64,000 nucleotides of DNA, taken from the NCBI GenBank assembly GCA_039194995.1, contig JBCCVR010000008.1, positions 15,018 to 79,017 of the forward strand, in the 5' to 3' direction. The stretch is from CCY15215 sp039194995 (GTDB lineage: Bacteria; Cyanobacteriota; Cyanobacteriia; Cyanobacteriales; Spirulinaceae). Position 1 is the stretch's first letter, and each line of letters begins with the position of its first letter. The notes under the pieces were generated by a model. The model was not told where the DNA came from. It saw only the letters and a list, made by a program, of their open reading frames with translations, and did not search any database. The position numbers and the translations under genes were made by a program. Shown here in pieces: positions 33,155 through 40,687 of this stretch.

Positions 33155-33691
33155 ATGACAAGCTACGAACAACAAACAACAAATAACAAACAACAAATAA
33201 CAATTCGTGATATTTCCATTGACGATCTCGCGCCGATTTATCATTTGGGAGAGCGATTATTTACGCGCGATCGCTATCCTTCCCTATACCGAACTTGGGA
33301 CGAGTGGGAAGTAGCGAGATTGTACAATACGGATTGGGAATATTGTCTGGTTGCAGAGATTGAGAGAGAATTAGCCGGGTTTATTTTGGGTACGATTTTC
33401 ACCAAACATGCCGTCACTTACGGGTATTTGAATTGGATGGGAGTCGAACCGAAATTTCAACGGCATGGTGTTGGCGATCGCCTCGTCGATAAACTCATCG
33501 AACGAATGATTGGCGAAGACGTACAATTGGTTTTAGCAGATACCGATCCCGAAAATACCCCGGCAATTAACTTTTTCAAAGGCAAGGGATTTGATGGCGA
33601 ACGCAAGCACGTTTTCTTATCAATGAATCTGATAGAACATGAATATTATGGAAAATTAATTGCTTACGAACGAGACAAAAAAGCAAGATAG
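33155..33691 (+). CDS. GNAT-family N-acetyltransferase
   Basis: A 178-residue acetyltransferase. The fold follows ITIRDISIDDLAPIYHLGER at the start, AGFILGTIF, then the acetyl-CoA loop GVEPKFQRHGVGDRLVDKLI (R/Q-x-x-G-x-G/A in QRHGVG), and the late motif NTPAINFFKGKGF. The overall pattern is like ribosomal-protein or diamine acetyltransferases (RimI/SSAT), substrate unknown. Residues 5-16 are encoded by an STRR of CAAACAACAAATAAC type, so the N terminus is probably a recent addition and does not belong to the fold. A GAGG lies close upstream of the ATG. Confidence 0.88.
   Translation: MTSYEQQTTNNKQQITIRDISIDDLAPIYHLGERLFTRDRYPSLYRTWDEWEVARLYNTDWEYCLVAEIERELAGFILGTIFTKHAVTYGYLNWMGVEPKFQRHGVGDRLVDKLIERMIGEDVQLVLADTDPENTPAINFFKGKGFDGERKHVFLSMNLIEHEYYGKLIAYERDKKAR
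33168..33203. repeat. STRR inside the GNAT coding region
   Basis: Repeats of AACAACAA/ATAACAA lie within the first 17 codons of the GNAT gene and encode a Gln/Asn/Thr stretch (EQQTTNNKQQIT). This is the CAACAAC-type STRR seen elsewhere in intergenic positions. Confidence 0.65.
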
Positions 33692-33722
33692 ATAATCAGT
33701 CACCAGTCACCAATTAATAATA

Positions 33723-34739
33723 ATGCAAGCCGTTTTAATGACCGAGCCGGGTTCGCCGGACGTTCTACAAATCCAAGATATTCCTGCACCTACCATCAAC
33801 AAAAATAATCAAGTATTAATTAGAATTTACGGGGCTGGAGTGAATCCCATCGATACAAAAATTCGCCGTCGAGGGACATTTTATCCAGAACAAATGCCCG
33901 CTATTTTAGGCTGCGATGGAGCGGGAATCATTGAAGCGATCGCCCCAGAAGTCACGCAATTTAAACCGGGAGATGAAGTTTATTATTGCTGTGGCGGTCT
34001 CGGACAAACCGGAACGGGAAACTATGCCCAATATGCCGTTGTTGAAGAACATTATCTCGCGCTCAAACCCAAAACCCTCTCTTTTGTCGAAGCCGCAGCC
34101 GCACCCCTTGTTTTAATTACTGCTTGGGAGGCACTATACGACCGAGGACGGCTCGAAGCGGGGCAAAAGGTCTTAATTCAGGCTGGAGCTGGGGGAGTGG
34201 GTCACGTCGCCATCCAACTGGCTAAAATTAAAGGAGCAGAAGTTTGTACCACCGTCAGTACCCCTGACAAGGAAAGATTGGTCAGACAACTAGGAGCAGA
34301 TTTGCCGATTCTCTATCGACAGAAAGACGTTGCGAAAGCGGCGATCGCTTGGACGCAGAGGAAAGGAGTCGATCTCGCGTTCGATACCGTCGGGGGAAAA
34401 ATCCTATTCGACACCATTCCCGCCGTGAAGTATGGTGGAGATATCGTGACTCTCCTCGAACCCGATCTCAGCCAAGGGAACTTTAAACTCGCTCGCAAGC
34501 GCAATCAACGCCTGAGCATGGAACTGATGCTAACCCCAATGTTAGAAAGACTCGTCGAGGGGCAGAAATATCACGGGCAAATTTTACGTCAATGTGCCGA
34601 GTGGATCGATGCGGGTCGCTTGAAAATCCATCTCAGTCGTACCTTTCCCCTAGAACAAGCCTCGAAAGCCCATCAAGCGATCGAAACGGGTTCATCTACA
34701 GGCAAAATCGCGTTGACAGTTACTGCAACTGATGACTGA
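33723..34739 (+). CDS. Zinc-independent alcohol dehydrogenase-like quinone oxidoreductase
   Basis: A 338-residue medium-chain dehydrogenase/reductase of the zeta-crystallin/QOR group. It has VLIRIYGAGVNPIDTKIRR, the GCDGAGIIEAIAPEVTQFKP region, a nucleotide-binding motif VLIQAGAGGVGHVAIQLAKI and the Rossmann continuation AEVCTTVSTPDK. The typical zinc ligands of true alcohol dehydrogenases are absent. It likely reduces quinones or enones with NADPH. The last codons and the stop TGA lie at the start of an STRR. The gene is in line with cbiT but their functions are not obviously linked. Confidence 0.9.
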   Translation: MQAVLMTEPGSPDVLQIQDIPAPTINKNNQVLIRIYGAGVNPIDTKIRRRGTFYPEQMPAILGCDGAGIIEAIAPEVTQFKPGDEVYYCCGGLGQTGTGNYAQYAVVEEHYLALKPKTLSFVEAAAAPLVLITAWEALYDRGRLEAGQKVLIQAGAGGVGHVAIQLAKIKGAEVCTTVSTPDKERLVRQLGADLPILYRQKDVAKAAIAWTQRKGVDLAFDTVGGKILFDTIPAVKYGGDIVTLLEPDLSQGNFKLARKRNQRLSMELMLTPMLERLVEGQKYHGQILRQCAEWIDAGRLKIHLSRTFPLEQASKAHQAIETGSSTGKIALTVTATDD

Positions 34740-34775
34740 TAACTGATAACTGATGACTGATAACTGATAACTGAT
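34726..34775. repeat. Short tandem repeat (STRR)
   Basis: At least six TGATAAC/TGATGAC heptamers link the reductase gene to cbiT. The repeat provides the stop codon of the reductase gene and ends just before the cbiT ATG. Confidence 0.7.
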
Positions 34776-34780
34776 CAACC

Positions 34781-35371
34781 ATGCTTTGGCCTTACAAAAC
34801 TCCCGGCATTCCCGACGATTTATTCGAGCGACTTCCGGGTATTTCTTTAAGTAAACGAGAAGTCCGCCTCTTATTGCTTTCTGCCTTACGTTTGGAATCC
34901 CGCTCCGTCCTGTGGGATATTGGCGCGGGAACGGGAACAATCCCAGTAGAAGCTGGATTGCTTTGTCCGGATAGTACAATTGTTGCTGTCGAACGAGATA
35001 CCGACGTTGCCAATTTAATCCGGTATAACTGCGATCGCTTTGAAGTCAAAAACGTTAAAGTCATTGAAGGCAACGCACCAGACTGCTTGCAGGAGTTACA
35101 CCCCAAACCCGCACGCATTTGTTTGGAAGGGGGAAAACCAATTCAGAGTATCTTAAGAGCCTTATGGGAAGAACTGCAACCAAACGGTAGAATTGTAGCA
35201 ACAGCAAGCAATTTGGAAAGTCTTTACGCCCTCTCTGAAGGATTTGCTCAACTGCAAGCTCGCAATCTTGAGGTCGTGCAATCATCAGCAAATCGTTTGG
35301 AAAAACGCGGCATTCATCAAACCTTTGCTGCTGTTAATCCCATTTTCATCTTGAGCGGGGAAAAGTTTTAA
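34781..35371 (+). CDS. cbiT: Cobalt-precorrin-6B C15-methyltransferase (decarboxylating), CbiT
   Basis: CbiT methylates C15 and decarboxylates the C12 acetate side chain in corrin-ring synthesis. The 196-residue protein has the family's opening PGIPDDLFERLPGISLSKRE, which matches the conserved G.PD..F....GxxTKxE pattern (here SKRE), then motif I LWDIGAGTGTIPVEAGLL and IVAVERDTDVANLIRYNCDR. Late motifs are ICLEGGKPI and NGRIVATASNLESL. The size matches stand-alone CbiT rather than CobL fusions. No other cobalamin gene or riboswitch is seen nearby. Confidence 0.93.
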   Translation: MLWPYKTPGIPDDLFERLPGISLSKREVRLLLLSALRLESRSVLWDIGAGTGTIPVEAGLLCPDSTIVAVERDTDVANLIRYNCDRFEVKNVKVIEGNAPDCLQELHPKPARICLEGGKPIQSILRALWEELQPNGRIVATASNLESLYALSEGFAQLQARNLEVVQSSANRLEKRGIHQTFAAVNPIFILSGEKF

Positions 35372-35410
35372 TTGGTTATTGGTTATTGGTTATTGATTAT
35401 TGGTTATTGG
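35371..35410. repeat. Short tandem repeat (STRR)
   Basis: ATTGGTTATTGGTTATTGGT and related units (TTATTGG) begin directly at the cbiT stop codon (TAA) and run toward cdsA. Confidence 0.65.
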
Positions 35411-35490
35411 GCTCCTAATCCCTAACATCTTCCTAATACTCATTCCCCCATTACCCGCTCGCCCCGAGCTTTGTCAAAGATAAATTGCTT

Positions 35491-36411
35491 ATGCCTTGGT
35501 CTCGTATTTTCAGCGCGATCGCCGCGATCGCCGTTGCCTTATTCATGATTGTTGCTGGTGGTTGGTATTTTACCGCCGGATTTATGGTAATTGTTTTTTT
35601 AGGACAATTAGAGTATTTTCAGATGGTGCGATCGAAGGGGATCGAACCGGCAGCCAAAACAACCTTGTTGATTTCGCAAATTTTACTCGCGACTGCTGCA
35701 ATTTCTCCTCGAGTGACCGATGCCTTGTTTCCCGTCGGCGGAACTTTAATTTGCTTCTACTTGCTCTTTCAACCCAAACTCGCCAGCATTGCCGATATTT
35801 CAACTTCAATTTTGGGGTTGTTTTATGGGGGCTACCTGCCGAGTTATTGGATTCGGTTGCGGGTAGATTCGGGCACGATCGACTATCGGGCGATCGCACC
35901 GGATTTTAACGCCGATCCTTTTTCGTTCCTCAATCTTATCGGCGATCGCGCTTGGTCGAACTTCCTCGATCTACATTTTCTGTCCTCCGCATTAACAACA
36001 ACATTTTTAGCTTTTGGGTGCATCTGGGCGGCGGATATCGGTGCTTATCTCATGGGAAAATTCTTCGGGCGCACCCGTCTTTCTCATATCAGTCCCAAGA
36101 AAACCGTAGAAGGCGCTATCTTCGGGATTTTGGGCAGCATCGGCGTTGCCACCATTGGGGCGTGGTATCTCTACTGGAATAGCTGGCAATTGAGCGGCAT
36201 TCTCATGGGCGGTTTGATTGGTATTGCCAGCTTATTGGGAGATTTGACCGAATCGATGATGAAACGAGATGCCGGGGTGAAAGATTCCGGACAACTCATT
36301 CCCGGTCACGGAGGTATCCTCGATCGCACGGATAGCTATGTTTTTACAGCCCCCTTGGTTTACTATTTCATTAGCGCAATTTTACCGCTCTTGCCCGCTT
36401 CAATTTTTTAG
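35491..36411 (+). CDS. cdsA: Phosphatidate cytidylyltransferase
   Basis: CdsA makes CDP-diacylglycerol from CTP and phosphatidate in the membrane, the branch point for phospholipid synthesis. The 306-residue protein has about eight helices and the CDS signature near the C terminus: HISPKKTVEGAIFGILGS and SLLGDLTESMMKRDAGVKDS followed by LIPGHGGILDRTDSYVF. The ATG at 35491 is preferred to TTG at 35485 two codons earlier. It is preceded by an STRR-containing gap from cbiT. Confidence 0.95.
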   Translation: MPWSRIFSAIAAIAVALFMIVAGGWYFTAGFMVIVFLGQLEYFQMVRSKGIEPAAKTTLLISQILLATAAISPRVTDALFPVGGTLICFYLLFQPKLASIADISTSILGLFYGGYLPSYWIRLRVDSGTIDYRAIAPDFNADPFSFLNLIGDRAWSNFLDLHFLSSALTTTFLAFGCIWAADIGAYLMGKFFGRTRLSHISPKKTVEGAIFGILGSIGVATIGAWYLYWNSWQLSGILMGGLIGIASLLGDLTESMMKRDAGVKDSGQLIPGHGGILDRTDSYVFTAPLVYYFISAILPLLPASIF

Positions 36412-36549
36412 GGGCAGGGAGAGTGGGAATAGTAAGGAAAGGAGGATATGCGGATCGCCCGGTCTCGATTCCTTTTTCTTGCGATCGTTGAGAATTAAAT
36501 TAAGATTGGTTTTATTAGGTGGAAGCCATCGAGATGGGGATGGGAAATT

Positions 36550-39500
36550 ATGACTTTCAAACAGAATTCAACTTCAGAAAACTCTAATGGCAACGGATCT
36601 AGTCAATCTCGAGGCTCGACCAATGCTTCCCAGCGCACCCGTTCTTGGGACGATCTACTGGATTTTTGGGCAGAACCCGAAGATGAAGATTTTGGCGAAT
36701 CCAATCTCTCCGAGGAACAAAACCCGCCGGAACGCTCTGTCACGGATAATGCTGCACCCGCGCCAATAAATGGGAGTGCTAATGGGGACGAGGCTGACTT
36801 AACCTTGAACGATCTCGAACAATTACTCGCTCAAAATCCTTCCAATGCGCCTCAACGCGATCGCTTCTCGGAAGGGGAAGAGTCCGAAACGCCCAATTGG
36901 ACGGAAAAAATCAGCAAATTTCAACCCTCGCCTTTCGAGGCTACCGAAACGCCCTCGCTTTCCGACGATGAATGGCCGGCATTAACGGATGCAGATAATA
37001 CTCCCGCGCTTTTTGAAGGTTTAATCGAACCCGTCGAACTTGCGCCCGATTCCTTTAAGAAAGACAAACTCGAGGATAAACCCGACAAAATTCCCGCGAC
37101 CCCGGCCTCTGAAGAACGAGTAGTAGAACGCGCAGAGAGCCAAAAAGAAGCCCCTTCAACATCTCAACCCATTCCCTCGATTGCCTCTACCGGAGCGGTC
37201 TCCCCCAGCCAACAGGAACGACTCGCCTCCGTGGAAACAGAGACACCTAGGGAAGCCCAAACCGAAAATTTTGCTCCCCAGTCGGACTCGATCGCCAGCC
37301 CACCCCAGGAGACCCATCCTTCCGAGGAAGCAACTCAACTCGAGGCAAACCACGCGATCGCGTCTTCTCCTCCAGAAGTGATAGAAAAAGAGGCCCGAGC
37401 AAAATCCGCCCCCGTCCCTCCCTCTCCTCAAAAACAAGCCCCCACCCCAACCCGTAAAGCGCCTTCCCCGTCAAACCCGAGAGCCAGAGGCGATCGCCCC
37501 CGTCAAAACGGAGCGGGCAAATCCCAACAGAAACGCAAAAATGGCTCGGCCCGGAGTTACGGTTTATTTAAACCCCGTGCTGAAGAACTTGACGATCCCC
37601 TCAAAGACTTGCGAGATTTTCTCCTTGCTGATTCTCCCAAGCTAGAACCTCCTCCAACCCCCGAGGAGGAGGAGGATGACGATCTGGATATTCCCGATCT
37701 CATTACCTTTGAAAATTCTCTCAAACGGTTGCACGACCTTGAACAGTCCGCACCGACTTCCCCCAAATCTTCCCCAAAACCCCCTCAATCCAAAAAAGTC
37801 CAAACTCCTCCCCCAACCCCCAAACCCGAAGCGCCCAAACTCGAAACCCCAGCCCCCAAACTCGAAACCCTAGCCCCCAAACCCGAAACCCCAGCCCCCA
37901 AACCCGAAACCCCGACCCCCAAACTCGATTTCAGACCCATGTTGGGGGAATTGGAAACGGCTGCCAAATCTTTGGGCGATGTTGATGTAACGCAATTGCA
38001 CGGGACGATTGAAGAATTAGAAGACAAACTCGCCGCCCTCGAGAATCAAGTTTACGAACCTACTGAGGTGATTAATCCTCTCGTGCCCCTCATGGTGCAA
38101 CTGCTGAAAATGAAAGTGGGGGTTAATCAAGATGCGGTGATGGAAGCGGTCGTTCCCATTATCGATGAAGTCATTCAAAGACGCACCCAGCAAAATCGCC
38201 CAGCCATGAGCGAGGCATTTGCAGAATTAATTCCGGAAGCGATCGCCAGAGAAATCAAAAAGTCTCCACAAGAGGTCGCCAAGGCGATTGGTCCGGAAAT
38301 GGGGGCAGCCATCCGCGAACAAATCAGAGTGGAAAAAAACGCCATTTCCGAAGCCCTCGGGCCGGAAATGGGGCGGGCGATCAAACAACAAATCGAAGTG
38401 GAACGGGATGCCATGGTGGATGCCCTCTATCCCGTCATTGGCTCCACGGTCTCGAAATATATGGGCGATGTCGTTTCAGCCATTAATGATAAAGTTGAGA
38501 AAACCTTCAGTCCAGAAGGCATTACCCGAAAAATCCGCGCCAAACTGCAGGGAGTTTCTGAAGCTGAATTAATCCTGCAAGAATCCGTACCCGTGACGGT
38601 GCAGGCAATTTTCCTCATTCACAAAGCCTCGGGACTGACGATCTCGGAAATCCAGCCCGCCCTCGAACACCGCCTTGAAGCCAATATGCTGGCGGGAATG
38701 CTGACGGCAATTCGGAGTTTTGTCAACGACTGTATTGCCCAATCGGGAGAAATTGCCGAACTCAATGAAATTGAATACGGCGACTCTCGCATTATCTTGG
38801 AGGTTGCCGGCTATTGCTATCTCGCCGTCGCTGTGAAGGGAGAGCATCCCAAAGCCTTTGTCAAGCAAATGCGTCAGACCCTCGGCCAGATCGTCCAGAA
38901 ATACGATCGCGAGATAGAGGAATTTGAAGGGGATTCCGAAACCATTCCCGCCGCCATTCCCGGGTTACTCGAAAAATTAATTCCTAAGCCTCCCTCAGAA
39001 CAAAAGAAATCCCCCACGGCATTGCTGAGTTTATTGGCGGCGATCGTGCTCTTGGTCGTTGCGCCTTGGGGCTATTTTCAAGTCCGGGGCTATTTCAATC
39101 GCCGCATGGAAGCCAAAATCGACGCGGCTTTGGTGGACTTAGAAGCCTCTTCTTATACCGAACTTGCATCCGACGTTCGGGGTAAAAAAGTCTCCCTCAC
39201 CGGCCGGGTGCCGTTGATAGAAATGAAAGATAATGCGGCTAAGATGGTCGAGGGTATCGATCCTCGCTTGGAAGTAGACAATCAAATCGCCGTGGTGCAG
39301 GTGCCGCCGGATCCGGCTTGGGTGGCGACTTCGATCGAGTTGGTGACTTCTCTGCTCAATCGCGATCGCGATATTGACATTACCGCCGCTTATGCTCCTG
39401 GTAAAGTGACGTTACGAGGTGGTGTTGCCCGTTTGGAAGATTACAGCACGATTATCAATGCTTTTCAAAAGTTACCGGGGATCGATATAGTCGATCGCGC

Positions 39501-39855
39501 TCAATTGTTGCCGGAAGTCCTGCAAAAGCGCATCTATTTCGAAGAGACTTCCTCTCGGCTGACTTCGCAGGAAATCTCGAATACCCTCGTTCCCATTCAA
39601 AGATTTCTCAACGAACACCCCGAACTACGGCTAAAAATTATCGGTCATGCCGATCCGACGGGACAATCGGAAGATAATCGAGTGCTTTCAACAGAACGGG
39701 CGATGGTCGTCCGGCGGGAACTCGAACGGCGTGGCATCGATCCAGAACGCCTCGAAAATATCGGTATTCCCGAAGCGCCTCCGGACGTAGCAGCCGAACA
39801 GCCGTTAAAATGGAGTCGTTGCGTTCGTTTTGAATTAGCATTCGCGGATGAATGA
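36550..39855 (+). CDS. Large BON/OmpA-domain envelope protein with disordered N terminus
   Basis: An 1101-residue protein. Residues 1 to about 470 are low complexity, acidic then Pro-rich, with a 7-residue PKPETPA-type repeat (DNA at 37834-37929). A helical domain follows (about 470-815), with repeated segments such as IGPEMGAAIREQIRVEKNAI and LGPEMGRAIKQQIEVERDAM. A single membrane helix lies at about 824-842 (ALLSLLAAIVLLVVAPWGYF). After it come two BON-type domains (about 855-985) and an OmpA-like peptidoglycan-binding domain (ETSSRLTSQEI..., LRLKIIGHADPTGQSEDNRV). The topology suggests a cytoplasmic N terminus and a periplasmic, wall-binding C terminus. A Ras-like GTPase gene and an adenylate cyclase gene follow on the same strand. 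Confidence 0.85.
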   Translation: MTFKQNSTSENSNGNGSSQSRGSTNASQRTRSWDDLLDFWAEPEDEDFGESNLSEEQNPPERSVTDNAAPAPINGSANGDEADLTLNDLEQLLAQNPSNAPQRDRFSEGEESETPNWTEKISKFQPSPFEATETPSLSDDEWPALTDADNTPALFEGLIEPVELAPDSFKKDKLEDKPDKIPATPASEERVVERAESQKEAPSTSQPIPSIASTGAVSPSQQERLASVETETPREAQTENFAPQSDSIASPPQETHPSEEATQLEANHAIASSPPEVIEKEARAKSAPVPPSPQKQAPTPTRKAPSPSNPRARGDRPRQNGAGKSQQKRKNGSARSYGLFKPRAEELDDPLKDLRDFLLADSPKLEPPPTPEEEEDDDLDIPDLITFENSLKRLHDLEQSAPTSPKSSPKPPQSKKVQTPPPTPKPEAPKLETPAPKLETLAPKPETPAPKPETPTPKLDFRPMLGELETAAKSLGDVDVTQLHGTIEELEDKLAALENQVYEPTEVINPLVPLMVQLLKMKVGVNQDAVMEAVVPIIDEVIQRRTQQNRPAMSEAFAELIPEAIAREIKKSPQEVAKAIGPEMGAAIREQIRVEKNAISEALGPEMGRAIKQQIEVERDAMVDALYPVIGSTVSKYMGDVVSAINDKVEKTFSPEGITRKIRAKLQGVSEAELILQESVPVTVQAIFLIHKASGLTISEIQPALEHRLEANMLAGMLTAIRSFVNDCIAQSGEIAELNEIEYGDSRIILEVAGYCYLAVAVKGEHPKAFVKQMRQTLGQIVQKYDREIEEFEGDSETIPAAIPGLLEKLIPKPPSEQKKSPTALLSLLAAIVLLVVAPWGYFQVRGYFNRRMEAKIDAALVDLEASSYTELASDVRGKKVSLTGRVPLIEMKDNAAKMVEGIDPRLEVDNQIAVVQVPPDPAWVATSIELVTSLLNRDRDIDITAAYAPGKVTLRGGVARLEDYSTIINAFQKLPGIDIVDRAQLLPEVLQKRIYFEETSSRLTSQEISNTLVPIQRFLNEHPELRLKIIGHADPTGQSEDNRVLSTERAMVVRRELERRGIDPERLENIGIPEAPPDVAAEQPLKWSRCVRFELAFADE
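37834..37929 (+). repeat. 21-bp tandem repeats in the OmpA-family gene
   Basis: Four units of 21 bp (CCCAAACYCGAAACCCCAGCC type) plus a partial fifth encode PKLETPA/PKPETPA repeats in the Pro-rich linker. The units differ at only a few bases, suggesting recent expansion; copy number may vary between strains. Confidence 0.85.
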
Positions 39856-40053
39856 TGGCAATTTCATGAAAGTTTTTCTGGCAATTGATTTATGGGTAAA
39901 GTTTCTCGGAAAATCTATCGGACGGAGCGGCCGAACAGCCGTTAAAATGAAGTTGTGATGTTCATTTTGAATTAGCATTCGCGGATAAATGATGGGAATT
40001 TCGTTAAGGTTTTTCTGATAATTGATTTATGGGTAAAGTTTCTCGGAAAATCT
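39793..40053 (+). repeat. Imperfect 124-bp tandem duplication across the OmpA-GTPase junction
   Basis: Segment 39793-39916 and segment 39930-40053 align over 124 bp without gaps, with 13 mismatches by my count (about 90 percent identity), and a 13-bp spacer. Each contains the last part of the OmpA-family gene and the first 25 bp of the GTPase gene (ATGGGTAAAGTTTCTCGGAA). The first copy ends the real OmpA-family gene and has a decapitated GTPase start; the second has a degenerate OmpA tail with an early TGA and the real GTPase start. Confidence 0.9.
39892..39945 (+). pseudogene. Truncated duplicate of the GTPase gene start
   Basis: Within the first copy of the duplication, the GTPase start (MGKVSRKI) is repeated, but the frame then leaves the homologous region and stops after 17 codons (MGKVSRKIYRTERPNSR). 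It is a relic or a possible leader ORF 84 bp upstream of the intact gene. Confidence 0.7.
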
Positions 40054-40559
40054 GCCTTGTTGGTGATTTTAGTGTTGGTAAAACTAGTCTTATTCGCCGT
40101 TTTGTAGACGATCAATTCAGTGATGAATATTTATCTACCGTGGGCGTAAAATTATCTCAAAAATCTGTCAATCTTCAAGGAGAAGATGGAGAAGATAAAC
40201 CCGTCGATCTTTTCATTTGGGACATTGAAGGGCAAACTCAGTTTAAAGGGATTGCCCCGAGTTATCTTCAGGGGGCAAAGGGTGCGATTATTGTTGCTGA
40301 TGTGAAGCGTCAAGAAACGCTAGAACACTTGCGAAATCATCTCGATTTATTTTTTAAGATCAATCCCAAAGGCTGGGTGATTGTGGCTTTAAATAAATCG
40401 GATTTAATTAGTGAGGATAAAGTAGAAAAACTCTTGCACGCAAATCAGTTTCAGGCAGATTATCCCAAGGTTATTGGGACTTATGCAACTTCAGCAAAGA
40501 CAGGAAAAGATGTCAATGAAATCTTTTACGAATTAGCTGCCAGCATGATTTTTTCTTAA
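40029..40559 (+). CDS. Rab/Ras-like small GTPase
   Basis: A 176-residue small GTPase of the Ras superfamily. G1 is GDFSVGKTS (residues 12-20), the switch I threonine is Thr37 in YLSTVGVK, G3 is WDIEGQ (65-69, where Ras has WDTAGQ and the Gln is kept), G4 is NKSD and G5 lies in TYATSAKTGKD. Unlike eukaryotic Rab, it lacks a C-terminal lipidation cysteine. The gene follows the OmpA-family gene and precedes an adenylate cyclase, so it may link the envelope protein to cyclase or motility control (inference). The start is fixed by family length and by the ATG conserved in the duplicated copy. Confidence 0.92.
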   Translation: MGKVSRKICLVGDFSVGKTSLIRRFVDDQFSDEYLSTVGVKLSQKSVNLQGEDGEDKPVDLFIWDIEGQTQFKGIAPSYLQGAKGAIIVADVKRQETLEHLRNHLDLFFKINPKGWVIVALNKSDLISEDKVEKLLHANQFQADYPKVIGTYATSAKTGKDVNEIFYELAASMIFS

Positions 40560-40560
40560 T

Positions 40561-40619
40561 TTGTTGTTTGTTGTTTGTTGTTCGTTGTTTGTTGCTTGCA
40601 CTGAACTTTGCCAAAGTGT
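40561..40619. repeat. STRR joined to a REP-like sequence
   Basis: TTGTTGTTTGTTGTTTGTTG and related units (40561-40596) are followed directly by TGCACTGAACTTTGCCAAAG (40597-40616). The same order, STRR then TGCACTGAGCGAAGCCGAAG, occurs at 59455-59507 inside a gene, so this seems to be one composite element. Confidence 0.65.
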
Positions 40620-40687
40620 TTGGGGTTAGCACTTTCATCGAGAAAATGACGGCTCGCTGACGACAAATCGTAACGAGCTTACCTCTC

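Noticed and set aside
34726..34775. Regular short repeats that could suggest a CRISPR array.
   Set aside because: Units are 7 bp and directly contiguous without unique spacers, typical of STRRs.
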